NCBI GenBank assembly: GCA_963717725.1
Contig: CAVQWS010000024.1
Span: 1 to 64,000 of the forward strand
Direction of reading: 5' to 3'
Source: AC-32 sp963717725
GTDB taxonomy: Bacteria; Actinomycetota; Thermoleophilia; Gaiellales; Gaiellaceae
Length of the DNA stretch: 64,000 nt
The notes under the pieces were generated by a model, which saw nothing but the letters and a program-made list of their open reading frames with translations, made no database searches and was not told the DNA's origin. The translations under genes were made by a program, and so were the position numbers. This document shows positions 1-11,163 of this stretch, one piece after another (within the stretch, counting starts at the first letter, position 1; each line of letters opens with the position of its first letter).

Positions 1-219
1 ACCGACCGGCCCTACCGCAAGCGGCTGAACTGCGAGGAAGCGTGCCGCCGGCTGCGCGAGGGCGCGGGCACGCAGTTCGACCCGAACGTGGTCGACGTCT
101 TCCTCGGGCTGCCGCTCGAGGCTCCGCTGTCGCAGACGCCGCCGACGAGCGTCTGGCCTCGTAGCTTCCCTCAAACGGGGCAAAGGCCCCGGGCCCGCGC
201 GTCCGATGGAGAGATTGCG
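1..219 (+). CDS. 3' end of an HD-GYP-like phosphohydrolase (partial)
   Basis: The first ~40 codons of frame 1 read DRPYRK, then EEACRRLREGAGTQFDP and VVDVFL. This is the characteristic tail of HD-GYP domains, which hydrolyse cyclic di-GMP. The metal-binding part lies outside the window. The odd point is that frame 1 has no stop before the next gene: it runs through a Pro/Arg-rich stretch straight into the signal peptide starting at 220. Either the two are fused, or the stop has been lost by an indel; a TAG at 162-164 lies in another frame. The family call is from motif recognition only. Confidence 0.5.
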
Positions 220-1194
220 ATGCGGCAGTTGAGACTTCTCCTGCTCGTTTGCGTCCTCGGCGCGGCGCTGACCGCTGTCGGCTCGGCGAGCGCCTCTCAG
301 CTCGTCGCACGCAACGCCTCGCACATCAAGCTCGCCGTCAACGCCAAGGGCACGGCGCTCGTCACCTACTCCGTCCGCGGCCAGGTCACACACCTGCTCG
401 CGTGGGGCGCGGTGAACGCCCGCCAGCGGCCGTCGAGCCCGAAGATCAAGCAGGTCGAGTTCAAGCTCGACTACTCCGGCGGCTGGAAGCACGACCGGAT
501 GACCTGGAAGACCTTCAAGAACACCTGCGGCGCCTACGACGGCCCCGATCTCCCGTGGCTCGTGAGCGCCTGCAAGGCGTCGAACGGCTCGTACTGGGCG
601 CTGCAGAGCTGGCAGACGGCGCTGCCGGACCTCGGCCTAGCGCCATGGCTCGGCCAGCAGAAGACCTGGTGGCTACACCTCTCGCACTGGACGGGCGACC
701 TCGCCAAGCTCGACGTCTACACCGACTGGATCTACGGCGGCCGCTTCCAGGAGGTCTTCGGCCAGTACACCTACCAGGGCAAGGGCATCCGCGGCTTCGG
801 CACGACGCGCGTGGGCGCGCCGACCGACGGCTACGGCCGACTGATGTTCCTCGACACCTACAACTCGTCCTACGGGCCGGGCTGGCTGCGCGAGAACTCG
901 TTCGTCTCGCACGGGCCGCCCGGGATGTTCTGCTACGGCTTCTACGCGCGGAACCCGTGGGTCGGTGGCTACGCCCATCCGCGCTCGACCCCGAACCGCA
1001 AGCGCGGGCCCGGCACCGGCGAGCAGTACCGGATCACAGCTCCCGGGCCCGGCGTGACGCCCGACGTGATGTGGCAGGGGGCCGGGCTGCACGCTTACGA
1101 CAGGCACAACCCGGCCGACGTCTCGCTCGAGCAGCAGATGAACACCGAGCGCGACCAGATTCGCGCCGGCTACGGCAAGTGCGCGCACACGTAG
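220..1194 (+). CDS. secreted protein of unknown function
   Basis: The chosen ATG is preceded by GGAGAG and opens a clear signal peptide (MRQLRLLLLVCVLGAALTAV, cleavage likely after GSASA). The mature part of ~300 residues is rich in Trp, Tyr and Gly and has paired cysteines (NTCGAYD, SACKAS, MFCYGF, YGKCAHT) that may form disulfides. I do not recognise a catalytic motif or family. It is probably exported. The reading frame is open further upstream into the HD-GYP tail, but the signal peptide and ribosome site favour this start. Confidence 0.75.
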   Translation: MRQLRLLLLVCVLGAALTAVGSASASQLVARNASHIKLAVNAKGTALVTYSVRGQVTHLLAWGAVNARQRPSSPKIKQVEFKLDYSGGWKHDRMTWKTFKNTCGAYDGPDLPWLVSACKASNGSYWALQSWQTALPDLGLAPWLGQQKTWWLHLSHWTGDLAKLDVYTDWIYGGRFQEVFGQYTYQGKGIRGFGTTRVGAPTDGYGRLMFLDTYNSSYGPGWLRENSFVSHGPPGMFCYGFYARNPWVGGYAHPRSTPNRKRGPGTGEQYRITAPGPGVTPDVMWQGAGLHAYDRHNPADVSLEQQMNTERDQIRAGYGKCAHT

Positions 1195-1224
1195 CGCCGG
1201 CCTAACCCTCGTATCATCGCCCGC

Positions 1225-1701
1225 GTGGTCAGCGGCGACGAGCTGCGCGCCGTCATGCGGCGCGTCCCGGCCGGAGTGGCGGTCGTGACCGTCGACGCCG
1301 GCGGGCGGGCGGCCGGGCTGACCGTCGCCTCGCTGGTCTCACTCTCGCTCGAGCCGCCGCTCGTCGGCTTCGCGATCCGCCGCGACGCCGCCCTGCACGA
1401 GCTGCTGCGCGAGAGCGGCGAGCTCGCGGTCAGCATCCTGGCCGCGGAGCAGGAGCACCTCGCCCAGCACTTCGCGCGCGGCGTGCCGCCGATCGCGCTC
1501 TGGGAGCGAATCCCGCTTCGCGAGGACGCCGAGGGCCCGCCGCAGCTCGCCGGTGCGGCCGGGTGGCTGCTCGGGCGCGTCGCTCACGAGCTCGAGACGG
1601 GCGACCACACCTTCTTCGTCGCGGCCGTCGAGGCGGCTGAGCCCGGCCCGGCGGGAACACGACCGCTCGTCCTCCACGACCAGGCCTACGCGGCGCTGTG
1701 A
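1225..1701 (+). CDS. flavin reductase-like FMN-binding protein
   Basis: A 158-residue protein of the flavin reductase (Flavin_Reduct) split-barrel family. Typical features are the N-terminal MRRVPAGVAVVTVDAGG strand, AGLTVASLVSLSLEPPLVGF (FMN phosphate contact region), and GDHTFFVAAVEAAE near the C-terminus. Members reduce flavin with NAD(P)H, often to feed a monooxygenase; no partner is visible here. It begins with GTG and its stop overlaps the next gene's GTG by 3 nt, so the two are translationally coupled. Confidence 0.85.
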   Translation: MVSGDELRAVMRRVPAGVAVVTVDAGGRAAGLTVASLVSLSLEPPLVGFAIRRDAALHELLRESGELAVSILAAEQEHLAQHFARGVPPIALWERIPLREDAEGPPQLAGAAGWLLGRVAHELETGDHTFFVAAVEAAEPGPAGTRPLVLHDQAYAAL

Positions 1702-2349
1702 TCGAGGCGGTCGTCTTCGATCTCGACGGCGTGCTGCTCGACTCGGAGCAGGTCTGGGACGAGGCCCGCGAGCAGCTCGCCGAGGAGCGCGGCGGCCGCT
1801 GGCACGACCAGGCGCAGAAGGACATGATGGGCATGAGCTCGACAGAGTGGTCGCGCTACATGCACGAGCGGGTCGGCCTGCCCGAGCCGCCGGAGGAGAT
1901 CAACCGCGAGGTGGTCGAGCGCCTCGCCGCGACCTACCGCGAGCACCTCCCCGCGCTGCCGGGCGCCAGGGAGGCCGTCGAGCGGCTCGCCGCGCGCTGG
2001 CCGCTCGGGCTCGCGTCGTCGTCGAACCGCGAGCTGATCGACCTCGACCCTCGAGCTGCTGGGCGTGAAGCAGCTGTTCGCCGCGACGGTCTCCTCCGAG
2101 GAGGTCGCGCGCGGCAAGCCCGCCGCCGACGTCTACCTGCAGGCGGCGCGCCGGCTCGAAGTCGACCCTGCCCGCGCGGCGGCGGTCGAGGACTCGAACA
2201 ACGGCATCCTCGCCGCCAAGGCCGCGGGCATGCGCGTGCTGGCGATCCCGAACCGTCACTTCCCGCCCGGCGAGGAAGCGCTCGCGCAGGCGGACGTCGT
2301 GCTGGACTCGCTGGCGGAGCTGACCGCCGAAGCAGTCGAGCCCCACTAG
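1698..2349 (+). CDS. HAD-superfamily hydrolase (phosphoglucomutase/phosphatase type), frameshifted
   Basis: It shows all four HAD motifs: FDLDGVLLDSE (nucleophile Asp), LASSSNRE (motif II), RGKPAADVYL (Lys, motif III) and VEDSNNGILAAKAAGM (acidic motif IV). A cap domain lies between the first two. The N-terminal part (from GTG 1698) and the C-terminal part are in different frames. Removing the G at about 2046 (CTCGAC to CTCAC) restores one protein of about 216 residues with LELLGVKQLF at the join. Substrate unknown; sugar phosphatase or mutase is likely. The break is either a sequencing error or a young pseudogene. Confidence 0.8.
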
Positions 2350-2362
2350 CGAATCGCGACCC

Positions 2363-5300
2363 TTATCGGCGCAGCAACCGCAAGAACGCAGCCCAGCGCA
2401 GCGACGTCGCCGGGTTTGCCGGGGCCTGGCGCAGGAAGTCGAGGGTCGCCGCCGACCCCGACACGCCGGCCGTCGAGAACAGGTAGTGGATCGTCGTCGG
2501 GGCCGGAGTCGCCTGACCGTTGACGGCGTTTGAGTGGTAGCGGACGGCAACCAGGTACGTGCCGGCCGACGCAGCGTTGAACCCGACCGTCACCGACCCG
2601 TCTGGGCCGCTCGTGAACGTCGGCGTCCTCACCTTCCCGCACGCGGCGGTGAAGACCTTGCCGCCGGTGGCGAGGGTCAGCTTCTGACTGAAGTTGCCCG
2701 ACGTGATCGCCTGGTCGACCTCCACCGTGCGCGGCCCAGCCGGCAGGGTGACCTTGACCCAGTAGACGGCCAGGCTGGGCGTGGCCTTGTTGATGACGCC
2801 CTTCCTGTCGACGTAGTTGACGATCGAGAGCACCGGCGCCGTCCCGGCTGCGAACTGCGCGCAGGTGGCAACGTCGTCGGTCATCTCCGCGGCGCTCCCG
2901 GCGGGGGCGCTGATCTGGAAGGTGCGCGAGACATCGGTCGCGGCGGCGTAGTTCGTGTCGCCGCCCTGCGAGGCTGTGATCGTGCAACTGCCGGGACCGG
3001 TCAGGTGGACTGTCGCACCCGTGACCGTGCACTGGCCGGTGGCGCCGAAGGAGACCGCGAGGCTGGAGCTCGCCGTCGCGCTGACGGTGAAGTCCGGATC
3101 GCCGTAGGTTCGGTCGGGCAGCGGCGCGAACGTGATCGTCTGGCTCGCCTTCTGCGCCGTGACCGACTCGGTCACCTGCAGGGCAGCGTTGTAGTTCGCG
3201 TCGCCGGCCTGGTCGTACTTGACCGTGCAGGTGCCGGTGCCACTCGTCATCGTGAAGCTGGCGCCGGTGTTCGCGCAGACGCCGCTGCTGGAGAACGTCA
3301 CCGCGTTGCTCGAGCCGCCGCCGTCGGCCGCGACCGAGAAGCCCGTGTTGTAGACGGCACTCGCCGGCGCGTGGAGCGTGACGAGGATCGTCTGGTTCGC
3401 CTTCTGCGCGTTGACCGAATCGGTCACCTGCGGGGCGGCGTTGTAGTTCGCGTTGCCGGCCTGGTCGTACTTGACCGTGCAGGTGCCGCCGCCGCTCGTG
3501 ATCGTGAACGTGCTGCCGACGTTGCTGCAGGAACCGCTGTTCGAGAAGCTCACGGCGCCGCCAGGCGCGTTGGCCGCGACACCGAAGCTCGAGTTGTAGG
3601 CCGCGTTCGCCGGAGCGTGCGTGGTGACGTTGATCGTCTGGTCGGCCTTCTGTGCCGTCGTCGACTCCGCCACCTGCGGCGCGGCGCTGTAGTTCGAGTC
3701 GCCGGCCTGGTCGTACCTGACCGAGCAGGTGCCCGTGCCGCTCGTCATCGTGAACGTGGCGCCGGTGTTCGAGCAGGCACCGCTGCTGGAGAAGGTGACG
3801 GCGTTGCCGGAGCCGCCGCCGGTCGCGGCGACGGAGAAGCTGGCGTTGAAGACCGCCGCTGCCGGTGCGTGCGTAGTGACGTTGATCGCCTGCGTGGCCT
3901 TTTGGGCGTTCACCGTCTCGACGATCTGCGGAGCCGGGTTGTAGTTGGCGTCGCCGGCCTGGTCGTACCTGACCGAGCAGGTGCCCGTGCCGCTCGTCAT
4001 CGTGAACGTGGCGCCCGTGTTCGAGCAGGCGCCGCTGCTCGAGAAGGTGACGGCGTTGCCCGAGCCGCCACCGGTCGCGGCAACCGAGAAGCTCGTGCCG
4101 AAGACGGCCGACGCCGGCGCGTGCTGGGTGACCGTGATCGCCTGATCCGTCTTCCCGACCGACACGCTCTCGACCACCTGCGGCGCGGCGTTGTAGTTGG
4201 CGTCGCCGGCCTGGTCGTAGCGGACGGAACAGGTGCCGGTGGCACTCGTGATGGTGAACGTCGCGCCCGTGTTCGAGCAAGCGCCGCTGCTCGAGAACGT
4301 CACCGCGCTGCCCGAGCCGCCGCCGGTTGCCGCAACGGTGAATTGCTGGTTGAAGGCCGCCGACGCCGGCGCGTGCTGGGTCACCGTGATCGTCTGGTTC
4401 GCCTTCAGCGCGTTGGCCGTCTCGGTGACTTGCGGCGCTGCGTTGTAGTTCCCGTCGCCGGCCTGGTCGTACTTGACGGTGCAGGTGCCGGTGCCGCTCG
4501 TCATCGTGAAGGTGTCGCCGCTGTTCGAGCAGGCGCCGGTGCTCGAGAAGGTGACCGCGTTCCCCGAGCCGCCGCCGCTCGCCGCGACCGAGAAGCTCGT
4601 GTTGTAGACCGCAGTCGCGGGCGCGTGCAGCGTGACGATGATCGTCTGGTTCGCCTTCGTGGCGGTGACCGACTCGGTCACCTGCGGCGCGGCGTTGTAG
4701 TTGGCGTTGCCGGCCTGGTCGTACCTGACCGAGCAGGTGCCGCTGCCGCTCGTGATCGTGAAGGTGGCGCCGGTGTTCGAGCAGGAGCCGACGCTGGAGA
4801 AGCCGACGGTGCCGCCGGGCGCGGTGGCCGCGACGCTGAAGCTCGAGTTGTAGGAGGCCGAGGACGGCGCGTGCTGGTGACGGTGATCGACTGGTCGGCC
4901 TTCTGGGCGTTGACCGTCTCGGTCACCTGCGGCGCGGCGCTGTAGTTCGAGTCGCCCGCCTGGTCGTACCTGACCGAGCAGGTGCCCGTGCCGCTCGTCA
5001 TCGTGAACGTGGCGCCCGTGTTCGAGCAGGAGCCGGCGCTGGAGAACGTCACCGCGTTGCCCGAGCCGCCGCCGGTCGCGGCCACCGAGAAGCTGGTGTT
5101 GAAGACGGCCGACGCCGGTGCGTGGGTGGTGACGTTGATCGCCTGCGCTGCCTTCTGCGCAGTGACCGACTCGGTCACCTGCGGCGCCGGGTTGTAGTTC
5201 GTACCGCCGGCCTGGTCGTACTTGACCGAGCACGTGCCCGTACCGCTCGTCATCGTGAACGTTGCGCCGGTGTTGGAGCAGGCGCCCGAGCTCGAGAAGG

Positions 5301-8300
5301 TGACGGCGTTGCCGGAGCCACCGCCGGTCGCGGCGACGCCGAAGCTCGTGTTGTAGACGGCGGTCGACGGCGCGTGCGTCGTGACGTTGATCGTCTGGTC
5401 GGCCTTGTTCACGGTCAGCGAGTTCGAGCCGCTGCTCGCGTCGAACGAGCCGTCGCCCGCGAACGAGGCGCCGACGCCGGTCGGGTACGAGCCCGCGTTG
5501 ATTCCGGCGAGGCTGACGCTGCTGAGCGTGGCGACGCCGCTGCCGTTCGTGCTGGCACTGCCGACACTGCTGCCGTTGAGCGTGAACGCGACCGACTTGC
5601 CGCTCACGCCGCTGCCGCTCGAGGTGAGCGTCGCCGAGAGCGTGGTCGTGCCGCCGAACGTGCCGGTCGCCGGGGCGGCGGCCAGGCTGGTCGCGCTCGT
5701 CCCCGCGACGTCGTTGAAGCAGACCTGCACGCTCGAGAGCGTCGGCGTGACCGCGCCGTTCGTCGTCGTGAGGATCGCCTTGTACTTCAGGTAGCGGAAG
5801 CCGTTGAACTGGCTCAGGCTGGCGCCGCTCGTGGTGAAGAACGTCGCCGCCGTGCCGTCGGGCCCGACGTAGCTGAACGGGCCTGCCGCGCTGTTACTCG
5901 CGGCGATCTGGAACTTGACGCCGGTCCCAGCAGGCGTGGTCGCGCTGAAGGTGAACGTCGTCCAGTTCGGCGTGCGGCCGGCGGCCGGGTTCGCGTCCTT
6001 CAGCGAGGAGACAAACGTGCCCGAGGGCGCGAAGCCGGGGTTGATGTACGTGACGAAGTTGAGGTCACGCCCTCCGACCGTCGTATCTGCCGTCCAGGTC
6101 GAGCCACTATTGGCCGACGTGACGCGCTGGCCGCTCGCGTACGGGTTCGAGTCGGAGAACCCCGTGGTCGCGCAGCTACACGTGTACGCCATCGTGCCGG
6201 TTGCAAACGTCGCCGAGTTGCGGAAGATCAGTGCGTATCGAGTCCCGGCAGTCACCGCGACCGGCGTCGCGAACGTAAAGGTGTGCAGTCCGCCTGCCGC
6301 TCCGTCGTTGAAGCCCGCGATCGTGGCGCTGCCAAGGTCCGCGCCGGTAGGCACAGGTGTCGTACCTGTTGTCGCTCGGATCGACAGAACAATGTTCGGC
6401 CCAGCCGCCGTGCAGCCCGAGCAGAAGAGCTCAACGTCGACGCGCTTCAGTTGCCCGCTCACCGTCGGCGTGAAGGTCTGGCCCGCCCAGCTCGTGTTCG
6501 TGAACCCGAAGCCGGACGGATTGACGTTGTTGTTCTTCGCCTCCGTATTGTCCGGGTTCGCAAGCTGGACGCTGCCCGGGTTCGCGACCAGGTCGCAGTT
6601 CGAGGGCGCGCCACGCTGGAAGGTGCTCTGCGTGTTGTCGGTGAAGCACCCGCTCTGAGCCGCGGCGCCGAGCGTGAAGTTCCGGGTCGCGGTGCCACCG
6701 TCCGGAACCGCGATCGTCGCGGCCGAGCCCGGATCGAAGCCCGGTTTGCTGGCCGTCAGCGACGCATAGGTGCCTGCGGGGACGCTGAACGAGTACTGAC
6801 CGCTGGCGTTCGAGGTCGTCGTCCGGCTGCCGAGCGTCGAGCGTCGCCCCCGAGATCGGGTTGGCGCCGTCGGTGACCGTGCCCGAGAGCGTGCCGTTGC
6901 CGATAGGCGTGCAGCCCGGGTAGTGGAACGCGCCGATGCGGGTCTGGTGGTTCAGCCCGGTTGTCGCGTAGTACTCGCCGGACATCCAGAACTCGCAGCC
7001 GTTCGGGTCGAGTGCCATCCCGGAGTAGTCGCCCCAGCGAGTGCACGCCGAGGAGCCGCAGTTGCCGCTCTGCGCGCCGGTGCCGTCGATCAGCGTCTGC
7101 TCGGTCTGCGCGAGCGTGTTGAGCGGATCGCCGGCCACGCGCCCTGCGTACTTGATCTGCGGGTTCGTGATGGAGTTCGACTTCGTGTAGGTGACCGCCA
7201 TGTCCCCGTTGCGGTCGACGCCGAGGGCGGGCATGAAGCGGAAGAACGTGTTCGCGCCTTCAGGGTCGAAGGTCTTGCCCTGGATCACGTTCGCCGCGAC
7301 GGTGCCGCCGGTGACGTTCGCCTGGTACCAGCGGAGTGTCGCGTTGTTGGTGTTCGCGCCTCCGCAGTTCGCGATCGTGAGCTCACCGCGGTTGACGGTG
7401 TGCGCGACCCAGAGCGACTCGGTGCCCCCGAGGTTCGAGTACTGCGCCTGGGCCATCGCTCGGATCGAGAGTGTGTCGGCCGCGTTCGCCGTCGTGGATG
7501 CATTGGCGACCGCAGAGTTCGGCCAGCATGTCGGCGCCGCCTGCGTCACCGGGCCGGTGAACGTCGAGGTCGAGACCTTGTCCCAGTCGACGTGGAACTT
7601 GTAGATCGAGAGCGCGTTCAGGAACTGCTCGGTCGAGACGAAGTACTCGGACGCGCCGACAGGCGGCGACCCCGTCTGAAGCCGGGCATTGGCCGGCAGC
7701 AGCGAGAAGTCGGAGGTGTCACCCGCGAAGTCGACGACCTGCGGGGCCGGCTCGCCGGCGTACATCTGCGCCTTGTTCAGCGCCCAGACGTGGTAGCCGA
7801 AGTACGAGCCGCCCGAGGAGTAGCCGAACATGTTGGCCGACATGTAGATCCCATCCGGCCAGACGCCGAACTTCGGGTAGTCGCCGAGGCCGCCTGGCGT
7901 CTCGATCGAATAGAAGTTCCAGCCGCCGTTGACCGGGTCGCCGGTCTTCGAGACGGCGAAGCACTCGAACACGTGCTGCGGGTTGACGTTCCCCGAGGCG
8001 TCGAGCTTGAAGGCGAAGTCGGTGATCACCCAGCGGTCCTCGTAGCTGTCGTAGAGGACGACCGGGTCGCCGAAGTTGTCGGTGTCGCAGAGGTTGCCGA
8101 AGTTGCCCTGGCTCATGAACGAGTTGAACGTGAACGCCGCGACGCGGTTGCCGTTCGACTTGTCGTAGATGCCGATCGAGACGTTGATGGTCTCGATGTA
8201 GTAGTTCGGGCCGACGTCACCGTTGGTGTCGGGCGGGTGGCCCTGGCCGAAGGTGGCGAAGTCGAGGCCGGCGAAGTTGGCGTCCGGAGCCGGGGACGCC

Positions 8301-8788
8301 GCGGCGACCATCTGGCTCTTCTTGATCACCTTCGGGAACTGCGGGGCGGTGCGGGCGGGGTTCTCGAGCCTCTCGGCGGCGCGGCTGCCGGCCGGGGCGA
8401 ACCCGGGGGCCGTGCGCTCCGGGCGTTCTTTCTTGACGACCTTGCTCTTCAGCTTGCGGACGTCGAAGACCTTGCTGTGAGCCGCTTTCAGGTGCAGCTC
8501 GCGCGGGTGGGAGCGCTTGACCGACTTCGGCACGTGCCCGCGCACGGCCGTGCGGTGCTTGAGCGACTTTGTGCTCTTTCCGCCACCGGCCATCGAGGGC
8601 TGCAGCGACGACGCGCGCGCGACCGCCTGTGTGGCGGACGACGTATGCGTGGTCGCGCTCGCCGCGACGACCGTCGCGACCGCGGCGGCCACCAGGATCG
8701 CGGCAACCACGACCCAGCGCTTGGTAAACGTCCTCAGAATCTCCTCCGCGAGCCTGCGCCCGCGGCCGCGCACGTGCCGCATCGTCAT
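2363..8788 (-). CDS. giant secreted Ig/MBG-repeat protein with N-terminal propeller-like domain, two frameshifts
   Basis: Read as one gene this gives ~2,140 residues. ATG at 8788 follows GAGGGGA; the first residues carry an Arg-rich stretch and a long hydrophobic export segment (KRWVVVAAILVAAAVATVVA). Next comes a ~430-residue sialidase/propeller-like region (GDVGPNYYIETINVSIGIYD onward), a carboxypeptidase-regulatory-like segment (GTLSGTVTDGANPISGATL), a jellyroll-like region, a bacterial Ig-like domain (GTTTLSATLTSSGSGVSGKS), nine ~83-residue Ig-like repeats, one MBG-like domain (TYGDPDFTVSATASSSLAVS) and a C-terminal domain. The frame breaks at about 6838 (one extra base) and about 4874 (one missing base inside a repeat). 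Role inferred: cell-surface or secreted adhesin-like protein. Convergent with the HAD gene. Confidence 0.8.
3130..5395 (-). repeat. nine tandem ~250-nt coding repeats (Ig-like, two Cys each)
   Basis: Nine in-frame units at 246-252 nt spacing. Each encodes an opening such as INVTTHAPASAVFNTSFSVA, a GSGNAVTFSSSGACSN core with one Cys, a second Cys in GTCSVRYDQ, and the closing NYNAAPQVTESV. The two cysteines per unit probably form an intradomain disulfide outside the cell. Units 3 and 8 carry a shorter APGG loop. High identity makes this region prone to slippage and misassembly; one of the two frameshifts of the gene lies inside it. Confidence 0.9.
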
Positions 8789-8867
8789 CGACGTCCCCTC
8801 TGCCTCGAACCGGTCCTGATGCCCCTCTCGATATAACACAGCCCCAGGCGGCCAACAAGAGAGCGCC

Positions 8868-10095
8868 TCAGATTCGGCCCACCAGAACGCAGGCGTTGTG
8901 GCCGCCGAGACCCATCGCGTTCGAGAGAGCCACGTCCACCTCCGCCTCACGCGACTCGTTGGGAACGTAGTCGAGGTCGCACGCGGGATCCGGGTTCTCG
9001 TAGTTGATCGTCGGCGGCAGCACGCCGTCCCGGACCGCGAGCACGCACATCATCGCCTCGATCGCGCCGGCGGCCCCGAAGCAGTGGCCCATCACGGACT
9101 TGGTGGAGGAGACCGCGAGCTCGTAGGCGTGGTCGCCGAAGACATCCTTGATCGCCTTCGTCTCGGCCGCGTCGCCGAGCGGCGTCGAAGTGCCGTGCGC
9201 GTTGATGTAGCCCACGCGTCCGGGGTCCACTTCAGCCCGCTCGAGCGCCGCTCGCATCATCTCGGCGACGCCGACCGCCTCGGGCTCGGGCGCGGCCATG
9301 TGGTAGCCGTCGTTGGAGGCGCCGTAGCCGAGCACCTCCGCGTAGATGGTCGCGCCGCGCGCGCGGGCGGACTCGAGCTCCTCGAGCATGAGCGCGCAGG
9401 CGCCCTCGCCCATCACGAAGCCGGCGCGGCGTCGCGTCGAACGGCCGCGAGGCGCGCGGCGGGCTCTCGTCTTCGGCCGCCAGGCCGCGCATCGCCGTGA
9501 AGCCGGCCAGGATCAGCGGATGGATGCAGGCCTCGGTGCCGCCGGCGAGGATCGCGTCGGCGTCGCCGCGGCGGATCGTCTCGGCGCCCTCCCCCACCGC
9601 GTGCGAGCCGGTCGCGCAGGCCGAGACGGGCGCGTAGTTCGGCCCGCGGATGCCGAGCGAGATCGCCAGCTGGCCGCTCGCCGAGTCGACGAGCACGTTC
9701 GGGATGAAGTACGGCGAGATGCGGTCGGGCCCGCGGTCGCGCAGCGTGTCGGCCTGCTCGACGATCCCGATCAGGCCGCCGATCGCCGAGCCGAAGACGA
9801 TCCCGACGCGGTGCGGGTCGAAGCCGTTCAGGCCCGAGTCGGCGAGCGCCTCCTTGGCCGCGCCGAGCGCGAGCACGACGTTGCGGTCGAGCCGGCGCAG
9901 CTCCTTCGGGTGCGCGAGCCCGGCTGGGTCGAAGTCCTTCACCTCGGCGGCGACCCGCACAGGCAGCCCGTCCGCGTCGAAGGCGCGGATCCAGTCGATC
10001 CCGCTCTCGCCCGCGACGGCCGCGCGCCAGGTCTCCGGCGCGGTGTTCCCGACCGGCGTGACCGCTCCCAGGCCCGTGACGACGACTCGCCTCAC
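8868..10095 (-). CDS. fabF: beta-ketoacyl-ACP synthase II (frameshifted in this sequence)
   Basis: Condensing enzyme of fatty-acid elongation. It starts MRRVVVTGLGAVTPVGN; the active-site Cys is in VSACATGSHAVG, and the two catalytic His are in INAHGTSTPLGDAAETKAI and SSTKSVMGHCFGAAGA, with the Gly-rich GLGGHNACVLV at the end. Length, if read through, is about 408 residues, normal for FabF. The frame changes near 9425-9432, between RPFDAT and GFVMGEGAC; deleting one C restores RPFDATRAGFVMGEG. Because all catalytic residues are intact, a consensus error is more likely than a true pseudogene. It stands alone, without acpP or fabD nearby. Confidence 0.9.
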
Positions 10096-10106
10096 GGTGG
10101 GAGCTT

Positions 10107-11153
10107 ATGTTTCCGACGATGCCGCCGAAGAAGCTTCCGTTCCCGCCGATGGAGGCCGAGCTCGTCGAGGAGCTCCCGACCGGCGACTGGCAGTACGAGC
10201 CCAAGTGGGACGGCTTCCGCGGCGTGCTCGAGAACCTCGGCGGCGGTCTCCGGCTCTGGTCGCGAAACGGCCGGCCGCTGCTGCGCTACTTCCCGGAGCT
10301 CGAGGAGGTCGGCGCGCTCCTGCCGGCCGAGTCGGCGCTCGACGGCGAGATCATCATCTCGCGCGAGGGGCGGCTCGAGTTCGACCAGCTGCAGCTACGC
10401 CTCCATCCCGCGGAGAGCCGGATCAAGCGGCTCTCCGCCGAGATCCCGGCGGACTACGTCGCCTTCGACCTGCTCCTCTGGAAGGGGAAACCGATCCACG
10501 AGCTGCCTTTGGAGAAGCGGCGGCGCGAGCTCGAGCGGAAGGCGTCGAAGTTCCGCCTCTCCCCTGCGACCCGCGATGCGAAGCAGGCCGCGAAGTGGCT
10601 CGACCGGCTCGAGCAAGCCGGCCTCGACGGCGTGATCGCCAAGCGGCTCGGCCAGCCTTATCGCCCGGGCTCACGTGAGGCCGTCGTCAAGGTGAAGCCC
10701 TATCGCACCGCCGACTGCGTGATCGTCGGCTTTCGCTGGAGCGACAAGGCGGACGGGCGGATCTCGACGCTGCTGCTCGGCCTCTATGCCGACGACGGCT
10801 CGCTCGACTTCGTCGGCCACTGCTCGGGGTTCCCGGCTCCGGTGCGGCGCGAGCTCGAGGCGGAGCTGCCGAAGATGAAGGCGCCGGGAAAGCTGAGCGA
10901 CAAGCGGATCCCGGGCGGCCAGAGCCGCTGGTCGCGCGGCAAGGAGCTCGACTGGAATCCCGTGCGGGCGGAGCTCGTCATCGAGGTGCGCTTCGACAAG
11001 CTCGAGGGCAATCGCTTCCGGCATGGCACGAAGTTCATCCGCTTCCGGCCCGACAAGGATCCGAAGGACTGCACCTGGGACCAGGTCCGCCCGAAGCGAA
11101 AGCGCGGCGATCCGACCGTCGAGAAACTGCTCGCCTCAAACGCGACCGGATAG
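10107..11153 (+). CDS. ligC: ATP-dependent DNA ligase (LigC type)
   Basis: Stand-alone ATP-dependent ligase of 348 residues. The adenylation motif I is YEPKWDGFRG (Lys nucleophile), motif III appears as DYVAFDLLLW, motif IV as GLDGVIAKRL and motif V as AVVKVKPYRTADCVIVGF. An OB-fold domain follows (DGSLDFVGHCSGFPAP to FRHGTKFIRFRPDKDP). It probably seals breaks in end-joining or base-excision repair. It is convergent with a LigD-like polymerase gene, so the two halves of a LigD-type activity are present as separate proteins; no Ku gene is in the window. A second in-frame ATG at 10119 is possible. Confidence 0.9.
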   Translation: MFPTMPPKKLPFPPMEAELVEELPTGDWQYEPKWDGFRGVLENLGGGLRLWSRNGRPLLRYFPELEEVGALLPAESALDGEIIISREGRLEFDQLQLRLHPAESRIKRLSAEIPADYVAFDLLLWKGKPIHELPLEKRRRELERKASKFRLSPATRDAKQAAKWLDRLEQAGLDGVIAKRLGQPYRPGSREAVVKVKPYRTADCVIVGFRWSDKADGRISTLLLGLYADDGSLDFVGHCSGFPAPVRRELEAELPKMKAPGKLSDKRIPGGQSRWSRGKELDWNPVRAELVIEVRFDKLEGNRFRHGTKFIRFRPDKDPKDCTWDQVRPKRKRGDPTVEKLLASNATG

Positions 11154-11163
11154 GACGGGCCTC

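Noticed and set aside
2534..4945. 803-codon open frame on the plus strand
   Set aside because: It is antisense to the Ig/MBG repeats. It is Arg/Asp/Val-rich without domains and arises from the third-position GC bias of the real gene.
3130..5395. CRISPR-like periodic repeats
   Set aside because: Repeats are ~250 nt, in frame and encode Ig-like domains; there are no short identical repeats with unique spacers.
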